Made by a program: the position numbers and the translations under genes. A model generated the notes under the pieces. That model saw only the letters and a program-made list of their open reading frames with translations, was not told the origin of the DNA and made no database searches. From Gloeomargarita lithophora Alchichica-D10 (GTDB lineage Bacteria > Cyanobacteriota > Cyanobacteriia > Gloeomargaritales > Gloeomargaritaceae), in contig NZ_CP017675.1 of the NCBI RefSeq assembly GCF_001870225.1, positions 1 to 64,000 on the forward strand: a DNA stretch of 64,000 bases, read 5' to 3'. Positions 57,641 to 64,000 of this stretch are shown in pieces (the first letter of the stretch is position 1; every line of letters starts with the position of its first letter).

Positions 57641-58288
57641 CTAGTCCAGGGGCAACGACCTAATTTTTTGGCGCCAGGTGCGTAGGGCTTGACTTCTGCC
57701 GATGGTGATACTCTGGGCAAGGAGTTCCGGCACCCAGGCCAAAAGCGGCAGATTGGGGAAGATAGAACTGCACTCAGAACGCTGATATTGTCCCGATTGG
57801 AGGATATAAATGGTTAGCTCAGCCTCCCCATAGACCCATAGTTCCGGCACGCCCAAACGGGTATAAGCCTGCACCTGGGTCTGAGAAGTCACATCCACTT
57901 CAATGGCGAGGTCGGGTGGGGGGTCAATGGCTAAGTTGAGCCGGTTTTTACCAATCATGGCATGATGATTTTGAATATAAAAACATTCATCGGGTTCAAT
58001 GCCAAAGTTCATTTCTTGTCGTTTGAATGTGGTTGAACCAAAGCACTCGCAGTCAATGGCTAATTCTTCTAACAGGATTTTAACTATATCGCCCAGCATT
58101 GATTTCTCTCGTTCATGTTTGGGTAATGGCATCCTAATCTCCAAAACTCCATCACAATAGGCAAGGCGGCTGGCTCGTTTTTCGCCCATTTCCGCCATTA
58201 TCGCCTCAAATTCAGACCATTGCAGGCCATGAATTAACAAGCGTTGACCGGGGGGAACATCGAGTTGTCGTAGTTGTAAGGTGACCAT
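57641..58288 (-). CDS. Uma2 family endonuclease-like protein (DUF820)
   Basis: The 215-residue protein has the DUF820/Uma2 pattern: RLAYCDGVLEIRMPLPKHER, ECFYIQNH, PPPDLAIEVDVTS (probable PD...E metal site) and YTRLGVPELWVYG. Start 58288 (MVTLQLRQLDV) matches family N-termini. It is the second member in the window and, like the first, sits beside a dispersed repeat. Confidence 0.88.
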   Translation of the reverse strand: MVTLQLRQLDVPPGQRLLIHGLQWSEFEAIMAEMGEKRASRLAYCDGVLEIRMPLPKHEREKSMLGDIVKILLEELAIDCECFGSTTFKRQEMNFGIEPDECFYIQNHHAMIGKNRLNLAIDPPPDLAIEVDVTSQTQVQAYTRLGVPELWVYGEAELTIYILQSGQYQRSECSSIFPNLPLLAWVPELLAQSITIGRSQALRTWRQKIRSLPLD

Positions 58289-58375
58289 GATAGAAATCGG
58301 TGAATTTGGGTGAGCTTTTTGGATTTGTTGCAACTAAATGATTGGCTAGGTATAACCTGAATGAGCATAATTATA

Positions 58376-58475
58376 ACCGTAGGTCGCACGGTGAACCGCC
58401 CCGTTACTGATTCTCTAGCATCTTTGCCTGCCAGGGATGCGATGTTCCCTTGATTCAAATAATATAGAAGTGTCC
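58376..58475 (+). repeat. Diverged dispersed repeat between divergent genes
   Basis: GTAGGTCGCACGGTGAACCG, then TTACTGATTCTCTAGCATC, TTGATTCAAATAATATAGAA and the right terminal repeat GTGTCC followed by TA. The left end is worn. It occupies the shared promoter region of the Uma2 gene and the 58506 gene. Confidence 0.68.
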
Positions 58476-58505
58476 TAAAGTCATTTCCTGCTGGGGGAAT
58501 CAATC

Positions 58506-58841
58506 ATGGCGATTGAATTGCACAATTTTTATTGGGATCAGGAACGACTGGTGCAGGTGGAAACCCAGCCCCATCATTTGGCGGGTTTGTTGGCAAATAT
58601 CCGAGCCACCCTAGGAAATTCTGATTGCCAATGGGAGGATATTTATTCTGCTTATTACGAATGTCTCCAGGATAGTACCACGACATTTTACGAGGCGGAA
58701 TGCGCCCAGGCGGGCAAACCGGGCATCTGGACCTATGTGGTCTATGAGTGCGCTGAAGGGGAGGAAACGGTCTTGACCCAGGCGGATATTGATCCCTACC
58801 AACCGGTTTTGGCTCTGCGGGCATTGGCAACTCGAGTATGA
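58506..58841 (+). CDS. Unknown protein translationally coupled to gamma carbonic anhydrase
   Basis: The 111-residue soluble protein (MAIELHNFYWDQERLVQVET, then ECLQDSTTTFYEAECAQAGK, TYVVYECAEGEETVL) has an acidic, alpha/beta-like composition and four cysteines. I do not recognise a family. GGGG and GAATCA lie upstream of the ATG. Its TGA overlaps the next ATG (ATGA), so it is made together with the gamma carbonic anhydrase-like protein. Confidence 0.65.
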   Translation: MAIELHNFYWDQERLVQVETQPHHLAGLLANIRATLGNSDCQWEDIYSAYYECLQDSTTTFYEAECAQAGKPGIWTYVVYECAEGEETVLTQADIDPYQPVLALRALATRV

Positions 58842-59383
58842 GTGATTTTGGGGAGATCAACTGCGCTCGCCCGGATATACGTTGCGCCAGTTTTGTGGCT
58901 CCCAATGCCACCCTGGTCGGGGATGTGCGCTTGGGGTTAGATGCCAATATCTGGTATCAGGCGGTTTTGCGGGGGGATTGTAGCCCGATTATTTTAGGAC
59001 AAGGTACTAATATTCAAGATGGGTGTATTCTGCACGGCGACCCCGACGCACCAACGGTCTTGGGGGATTGGGTCACGGTGGGACATCGGGCGGTAATTCA
59101 CAGTGCCCAAATTGAAAGCGGTACTTTGATTGGGATCGGCGCAATTGTCCTCAATGGGGTAACGGTGGGAACCGGGTGCATCGTGGGGGCGGGTGCCCTG
59201 GTGACCAAATCTTTGCCGGATTATTCCCTCGCTGTGGGTCTGCCCGCCAAGGTGGTGCGGGAGGTGACTCCCCAGGAAGCCGCCGGTTTAATCACCCACG
59301 CCCAACATTATGTGACCCTCGCCCGCCAGCACAGCCGTCAGGTTTTGGAGGGGGAGGGTTCCCCAAACACGGGACTCAGGTAG
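58838..59383 (+). CDS. Gamma carbonic anhydrase family protein
   Basis: The 181-residue protein has a left-handed hexapeptide beta-helix (APNATLVGDVRLGLDANIWY, GTNIQDGCILHGD, VTVGHRAVIHSAQIESGTLI) and the three metal-binding histidines of the family (CILHGD, VGHRAVIH). It lacks the RuBisCO-like repeats of CcmM. Whether it acts as a carbonic anhydrase is unproven; relatives include plant mitochondrial complex I gamma-CA. The 3' end overlaps the Psb32-like gene by 46 bp. Confidence 0.9.
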   Translation: MSDFGEINCARPDIRCASFVAPNATLVGDVRLGLDANIWYQAVLRGDCSPIILGQGTNIQDGCILHGDPDAPTVLGDWVTVGHRAVIHSAQIESGTLIGIGAIVLNGVTVGTGCIVGAGALVTKSLPDYSLAVGLPAKVVREVTPQEAAGLITHAQHYVTLARQHSRQVLEGEGSPNTGLR

Positions 59384-60144
59384 GCCACCAAGGCCCCGAT
59401 GGCAAACCCGGCCACGTTGCGTACCACGGGTAACCAGTCGCTGGTACGGGTAACCACCGGCCCCAGACCAAAGGAGATGAATAACATTCCCCACAGGGGC
59501 GAAAAAATCAGCACCCACTGCCAGGCAATCCCTTGCCCTTCCCGGCGGGGTTGGGCGGCAAACCCGCAAATGACTCCCCCCACCAAGGAGGTGATCAGGG
59601 TTAATAACCATTGCTCCTGGGGCAAACCGGGGACTACTTTACACCCCTGTTCCCGCACCAGACAGGTTTCTACCGAGTGCAGAGCCTCAATAATGGCCTG
59701 GTCTTCCCCATGCTCCCGGACGTAGAACAAATTGCCAAACCGGGCTTGCAATTCAATCCAAAACAGGCGCGGCATTTTGGCGTAAACCGCATCCCCCACA
59801 TTAAAACTCAGCAAATTCCCACCCCGGGGGTCGGCCACCAGCAGTACACTATGCTCATCTAAACCCCAAAATTCCTTGACCGCCTTGCCGGGGGTGCGGT
59901 CGTACTGGGTGACCACCCGCAGTTTCCAGCCCTGCTCCCGCTCGAATTGCTCCAGTTCCTGGCCGAGGGTCAATTCCTGCACAGCGGTGAGCGAACGATT
60001 CAGGTCAATAATCGGCGTGGGCTGACTGGGCAATAAATCCGGGTTGTCATAGGCCATCGCTGGCGATACCCCTAGCCCCAAACCCAATACCACCAACAAA
60101 AATAAACCCATTACCCAAGAACATGGCTTAAACATCGCTTGCAT
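59338..60144 (-). CDS. TPM domain protein, Psb32-like (photosystem II repair)
   Basis: The 268-residue protein (start 60144; 60135 also possible) has a signal peptide (VMGLFLLVVLGLGLGVSPAMA), a TPM domain (DLNRSLTAVQELTLGQELEQ, KLRVVTQYDRTPGKAVKEFW, SVLLVADPRGGN) and three C-terminal hydrophobic segments. It resembles cyanobacterial Psb32 and plant TLP18.3, which protect and repair photosystem II. The lumenal location of the domain is inferred from the signal peptide. Confidence 0.85.
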   Translation of the reverse strand: MQAMFKPCSWVMGLFLLVVLGLGLGVSPAMAYDNPDLLPSQPTPIIDLNRSLTAVQELTLGQELEQFEREQGWKLRVVTQYDRTPGKAVKEFWGLDEHSVLLVADPRGGNLLSFNVGDAVYAKMPRLFWIELQARFGNLFYVREHGEDQAIIEALHSVETCLVREQGCKVVPGLPQEQWLLTLITSLVGGVICGFAAQPRREGQGIAWQWVLIFSPLWGMLFISFGLGPVVTRTSDWLPVVRNVAGFAIGALVAYLSPVFGEPSPSKT

Positions 60145-60298
60145 CACTCCGTAATGAATCCATGTGTTACCCAACCTTATCACAAACTTTACATTCTGTA
60201 ATTTGTCTTTAATTTTAGAAAGTTTTGGGGTCAGCGTCAAATCGGAGGGTGGGGGTGGGGTTCGCTAGACTGGAGAAGCATAAATAGATGGGTTGCGG

Positions 60299-61261
60299 GT
60301 GGAAATCACATTTTTGGGAACCAGTTCGGGGGTGCCAACCCGGGGGCGAAATGTCTCCAGCATTGGCCTGAAATTGCCCCAGCGGCCAGAGGTCTGGCTG
60401 TTTGATTGTGGCGAAGGCACCCAGCATCAACTGTTACGCAGTGAACTGAAGTCCAGTCAAATTCGCCGGGTTTTTGTCACCCACATGCACGGGGATCATA
60501 TTTTTGGCCTAATGGGGCTGTTGGCGAGTTGTGGCTTGGCGGGCAACAATCACCGGGTGGACATTTACGGGCCGGAGGATTTGAGTGGCTATATCAAAGC
60601 CTGTTTGCGCTATAGCCAGATGCGGTTTGCCTTCCCGGTGCAGGTGCATGGGGTCACGCCGGGGGTGGTCTATGAGGATGGGGAATTTCAGGTGACCTGC
60701 GCGCCTTTGAAGCATCGGGTGCCCGCCTTTGGGTATCGGGTGGGGGAGCGTCAGCGGGCGGGGGAATTTGATGTGGGGAAAGCCCAAAAGCTGGGGATTC
60801 CGCCGGGGCCGGTGTATGGTCGCTTGAAACGGGGGGAAACGGTGACTTTGCCAGATGGCCGGGTGGTGGAGGGCAAAGACTTTGCTGGTATTCCCCAAGC
60901 GGGGCGGCATTTTGTGTACTGCACGGATACCATTTACTGTGACCAGGCGGTGGCTTTGGCGCAGGGGGCGGATGTGTTGGTGCATGAGGCGACCTTTGCC
61001 CACCAGGATGCGGCCTTGGCCTTTGAACGGCTCCATTCCACTTCGACAATGGCGGCGCAGGTGGCTTTGGCCGCTGGGGTCAAGCAGTTGATCCTCACCC
61101 ACTTCAGCCCCCGCTACGCGCCGGGGAATGCCCTGCAATTAAGTGATTTGCTCGCCGAAGCCCAGGCGATTTTTCCCCATACGGCCTTGGCCAGTGATTT
61201 CTTTACCTATGCCATTCCCCGTTGCCAAACTACGCCAGCAATGGCGGTGGGGGCGGGTTGA
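60299..61261 (+). CDS. rnz: Ribonuclease Z
   Basis: RNase Z trims the 3' trailer of tRNA precursors. The 320-residue metallo-beta-lactamase protein has the N-terminal EITFLGTSSGVPTRGRN, the metal motif VTHMHGDH, the exosite/AXDX region and the later His in ILTHFSPRY. The family N-terminus is MEITFLGT, so the likely start is GTG 60299; TTG 60293 would add two residues. No ATG is in a suitable position. Confidence 0.94.
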   Translation: MEITFLGTSSGVPTRGRNVSSIGLKLPQRPEVWLFDCGEGTQHQLLRSELKSSQIRRVFVTHMHGDHIFGLMGLLASCGLAGNNHRVDIYGPEDLSGYIKACLRYSQMRFAFPVQVHGVTPGVVYEDGEFQVTCAPLKHRVPAFGYRVGERQRAGEFDVGKAQKLGIPPGPVYGRLKRGETVTLPDGRVVEGKDFAGIPQAGRHFVYCTDTIYCDQAVALAQGADVLVHEATFAHQDAALAFERLHSTSTMAAQVALAAGVKQLILTHFSPRYAPGNALQLSDLLAEAQAIFPHTALASDFFTYAIPRCQTTPAMAVGAG

Positions 61262-61635
61262 TGGGGGTTGATGCGCTAGATTTGACTGGGTAAATGTGTT
61301 AAAATATACCTACAAATAGCTATAGCAATCCTAATTAAATTTAGAACAGTGGTCGCAGGGGGGTAGCCCCCGTACTTGGTTCTCCCAAATATCTGTTTTC
61401 CAAATGGCTATGTCCTGCGGGCACGCTGCGCAAGCTAGCGAGTGGGATTGCTATAAGTCATTGACATGGTTGACCATCACTCGACTCTTAAACCCAAGAT
61501 TTTGTATCCTAGATTACATCATTGGGGTAAATGTGGAGGAGAAACTGGGATTAATAAAAACCTGCTATTCCCATCGGGACAAGCATTGCCGCTCCGTAAA
61601 ATGACTTAGATTTGAGTTCAAGGTTTTGGGATAGG
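61262..61635. other. Intergenic region with one dispersed repeat
   Basis: Besides the repeat at 61321-61455, the rest is AT-rich with no supported gene and should hold the promoter of the GGDEF/EAL gene. Confidence 0.6.
61321..61455 (+). repeat. Dispersed repeat with TATAGCAATCC inverted ends
   Basis: The ends are TATAGCAATCC and GGATTGCTATA (11-bp inverted repeats). The core has GTGGTCGCAGGGGGGTAGCC, TTGGTTCTCCCAAATATCTG and a GGGCACGCTGCGCAAGCTAG tail. Total length is 135 bp. The core matches the copies that carry GGACACC ends, showing that the ends are exchangeable. Confidence 0.85.
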
Positions 61636-63543
61636 ATGGCCGGACTGGGGTTTATATTACTGTTATTTTTTGGGCTATTGGGTTTCAGCCGGTGGTGGCA
61701 CCTACGGGATAAATATGGTTTTTTTAACCAGTTGGAGGTGGGGTTGGCCTTGGTCAATCACCAGGGGCGGATTGGTTGGGCGAATGATTATTTCTGTACA
61801 TTGTCTGGCTATGACCGACTGGCTCTATCGGGGATGAAGCCTAAAGAAGAATGGCCTCTGCGGACGGTTCCCTGGGGTTCGTACCGAGCCTGTGTGTGGG
61901 CGGGGGGGGACGGCTATCGCAGTTTTTTTGAAAATGCCATTGAGGGGATTTTTCAAACCACTGTGGATGGCCGTTACCTACGGGTGAATCCGGCGTTGGC
62001 ACGCATTTATGGCTATCATTCCCCGGCGGAATTGGTGGTCAATTTGACTAACATTGCCCAGCAGTTGTATGTGGATTCGCAGCGGCGGGCGGAGTTTGTG
62101 CGCCTGTTGCAACAGCAGGATCAGGTGTGCGACTTCGAGGCGGAAATCTACCGCAAGGATGGCTCCCGGATTTGGATTGCGGAAAATGCCCGGGCGGTGC
62201 GGGATGGGCAGGGGCGATTGCTGTACTACGAGGGGACCGTGGAGGATATTACCCGCCGCAAACAGGCGGAGGATCAGTTACTGCGGCACGCTTTTTATGA
62301 CCCGTTGACGGGGCTGGCAAATCGGGCGTTGTGTTTGGAGCGGTTGCGGGAATGGTTGGCGCAGGAACGGTATTTTACCCTGTTGTTTTTGGATTTAGAC
62401 CGGTTCAAATTGGTGAATGATACCCTGGGGCATACGGTGGGGGATGAATTGCTGGTGCAGGTGGGGCAAAGGTTGCAGGCGTGGTTGACCCCGGCGGACT
62501 TGGTGGCACGGTGGGCGGGGGATGAGTTTGTGATTTTGCTGGGGACGGGGGTGCCAGCGGCGCAACAGTGGGCGGAACAGGTGTTGTCCTACCTGACGCA
62601 ACCCTTGACCATTCGGGAGCAGGAGGTGGTGGTGGCGGCCAGTATTGGCATGGTGGCGAGTCAGGGTTACACGCAACCGGAGACGCTTTTGCGGGATGCG
62701 GATACGGCGATGTACCAGGCGAAACTGCGGGGCAAGGCGCAATGGGCGTTGTTTGATACCCAAATGCGGGCGCAGATCGCCGGGCGGTTACAACTGGAGT
62801 TGGATTTGCGCCGGGTGATCGAACGGCAGGAATTAGTACTGCATTATCAACCCATTGTGGCCCTAGCGACGGAGCGGGTGGTGGGGTGGGAAGCCCTGGT
62901 GCGGTGGCAACATCCCCAGCGGGGTTTGATCTCGCCGGGGGAATTTATCCCGTTGGCAGAGGAAATCGGTTTTACGCTAGTGCTGGGGCAGTGGGTACTC
63001 CAGACGGCCACCGGGCAACTGCGCCACTGGCAACAGCAGGGGCTTTGTGATGACCAGGTTTATATGAGTGTGAATCTCTCCGGTCGGCAGGTTGCCCATT
63101 CCCGTCTGGTGGCGTGGGTGCAAACCGCCCTGCAGGAAAGTGGTCTGCTGCCCCGGTGTTTGCGGTTGGAGGTCACCGAAAATAGTATCAGCGAGGGTGT
63201 AGAGCGGGTGGTCAGCCATTTGACGACCCTGGGTGCGCTGGGGGTTGGCCTAAGTATTGATGATTTTGGCACCGGCTATTCCTCCCTCAGCCGCTTGCAC
63301 CAGTTCCCGATGGATATGTTGAAAATTGACCGTTCCTTTATCTGTTCCTTGGGACAGCCTGGGCCAGCCACTAATCTTGTCCAGGGCATCGTCACCCTGG
63401 CGGCGAGCTTGGAAATGCAGGTGGTGGCCGAGGGCATTGAAACCCCAGCGCAACTCTGGGAATTGAAAAACATGGGGGTCACCTACGGCCAGGGATTTTT
63501 ATTGGCGAAACCCTGCCCCGATCCGTGGCTGTCGGTGGCGTGA
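61636..63543 (+). CDS. Membrane-anchored PAS-GGDEF-EAL protein (cyclic-di-GMP turnover)
   Basis: The 635-residue protein has one N-terminal transmembrane helix (about 1-20), a degenerate first PAS, a PAS/PAC (SFFENAIEGIFQTTVDGRYL to GTVEDITRRKQ), a GGDEF domain whose signature reads AGDEF (294-298), and an EAL domain with complete motifs: EAL (419-421), VNLSGRQ, ENSISEG, DDFGTGYSSL, LKIDRSFI and EGIETPAQL. The EAL half should hydrolyse cyclic-di-GMP; the cyclase half may be weak or regulatory. ATG 61636 follows GGGATAGG; TTG 61612 is possible. Confidence 0.92.
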   Translation: MAGLGFILLLFFGLLGFSRWWHLRDKYGFFNQLEVGLALVNHQGRIGWANDYFCTLSGYDRLALSGMKPKEEWPLRTVPWGSYRACVWAGGDGYRSFFENAIEGIFQTTVDGRYLRVNPALARIYGYHSPAELVVNLTNIAQQLYVDSQRRAEFVRLLQQQDQVCDFEAEIYRKDGSRIWIAENARAVRDGQGRLLYYEGTVEDITRRKQAEDQLLRHAFYDPLTGLANRALCLERLREWLAQERYFTLLFLDLDRFKLVNDTLGHTVGDELLVQVGQRLQAWLTPADLVARWAGDEFVILLGTGVPAAQQWAEQVLSYLTQPLTIREQEVVVAASIGMVASQGYTQPETLLRDADTAMYQAKLRGKAQWALFDTQMRAQIAGRLQLELDLRRVIERQELVLHYQPIVALATERVVGWEALVRWQHPQRGLISPGEFIPLAEEIGFTLVLGQWVLQTATGQLRHWQQQGLCDDQVYMSVNLSGRQVAHSRLVAWVQTALQESGLLPRCLRLEVTENSISEGVERVVSHLTTLGALGVGLSIDDFGTGYSSLSRLHQFPMDMLKIDRSFICSLGQPGPATNLVQGIVTLAASLEMQVVAEGIETPAQLWELKNMGVTYGQGFLLAKPCPDPWLSVA

Positions 63544-63547
63544 ACCC

Positions 63548-64000
63548 CTAACCCAAGCGAGATGCACCCCTAGGAATTTGCCCCCACAGCGCAAGACATC
63601 GTAAGAGTAAATCCGGTTGCCAGAGCAAATCCGGTCGGTCGCCCCGCAACTGCCGCCCCAACCACGCCCCATCGCCCCCCGTGATCACTACCTTGCCCGC
63701 CCATTGTTTTAGATAAAAATTCAACCCCGCCACCACCGTATAACCAATGCCGCTTTGGATCGCTTCTATCGTATCGTTCGCCCACAAAGCGGGTAATTCT
63801 AACGGCCAAGTCACCGCTGGCAATGCGCCCGTTCCCCGGTGTAGGCTTTGACATTGTAATGCTAAACCCGGCAAAATTGCCCCGCCCATAAATTGCCCCC
63901 GTTCATCCACCGCATTCAGGCTAATCGCCGTCCCCGCATCAATCACCAACACCGGCGAACCATACAATTGACTCGCTCCCCAGGCGGCCAACGCCCGGTC
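63548..64000 (-). CDS. coaX: Type III pantothenate kinase, N-terminus beyond window
   Basis: CoaX phosphorylates pantothenate, the first step of CoA synthesis. The visible 150 residues begin DRALAAWGASQLYG at the window edge and contain LVIDAGTAISLNAVDERGQFMGGAILPGL and VVITGGDGAWL, as in the type III enzyme (ASKHA fold). The N-terminal DxGN phosphate-binding motif lies outside. It is convergent with the GGDEF/EAL gene, 4 bp apart. Confidence 0.9.
   Translation of the reverse strand, partial: DRALAAWGASQLYGSPVLVIDAGTAISLNAVDERGQFMGGAILPGLALQCQSLHRGTGALPAVTWPLELPALWANDTIEAIQSGIGYTVVAGLNFYLKQWAGKVVITGGDGAWLGRQLRGDRPDLLWQPDLLLRCLALWGQIPRGASRLG

Noticed and set aside
1-64000. Searched for a calcyanin-like gene (glycine-zipper repeats), because the window might come from a Gloeomargarita relative
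   Set aside because: No protein in the window has the triple glycine-zipper C-terminus, so this gives no support for or against that identity.

Overview
The window is a 64 kb piece of a cyanobacterial chromosome. The evidence is photosystem I PsaD, the allophycocyanin variant ApcD, three NDH-1 subunits (NdhA, NdhH, NdhN), zeta-carotene desaturase, a Psb32-like photosystem II repair protein, a cyanobacterial group 2 sigma factor, and many cyanobacteria-only families (DUF3119, DUF3086, Uma2, DUF29, Mo-nitro_C). Base composition is moderately GC-rich and genes are tightly packed. The ndhH-ndhA order recalls plastids, and a deep-branching Gloeomargarita-like organism would fit, but the sequence alone does not prove that identity.

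Layout. 1-2320: a nuclease-methylase-specificity fusion running off the left edge, carrying two in-frame palindromic inserts. 2564-5241: operon rplM-rpsI-rpmE-DUF58-gloA. 5411-9648: psaD, clpB and a TerB/DUF697 protein. 9748-14806: DUF3119-DUF3086, cheW-muramidase, apcD, an LptA-like gene, bioD and a response regulator. 14844-20861: an accessory island with a frameshifted two-partner-secretion adhesin, five related small coiled-coil/membrane-anchor genes, stacked repeats, a nested insertion and a Uma2 nuclease gene. 20925-31007: ndhH-ndhA, purN, a radical SAM fusion, mnmE and mutS. 30991-35696: SpoIID/LytB and a second single-chain restriction-modification enzyme. 35732-49027: ndhN plus an ABC ATPase, zds plus an SRPBCC gene, hisC, DUF427, a gene split by a mobile repeat, clpS-CPBP-lipoprotein, a pentapeptide-repeat gene, yebC, Mo-nitro_C, larE, a thioredoxin-reductase-like flavoprotein, DUF29 and a peroxiredoxin. 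49231-64000: HerA ATPase, sigma factor plus rlmI, beta-lactamase-like, 5'-nucleotidase, miaB, Uma2, gamma carbonic anhydrase, Psb32-like, rnz, a GGDEF/EAL protein and a truncated coaX.

The most unusual feature is a dispersed intergenic repeat, about 80-150 bp, with at least 13 copies here. The complete form has 11-bp terminal inverted repeats (GGACACCTCTA/TAGAGGTGTCC), a G-run/C-run hairpin after GGTCGCAGGGG, and a conserved TTGGTTCTC block. One copy (41117-41236) has split a nuclease-like gene; removing it together with one copy of a 4-bp target duplication restores a continuous 204-codon frame. Other copies carry a different terminal repeat (TATAGCAATCC) on the same core, are fused in tandem, lend a stop codon to a restriction-modification gene, or sit next to TATAAT boxes upstream of genes. 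No transposase gene is visible in the window.

I saw no rRNA, tRNA or CRISPR array.
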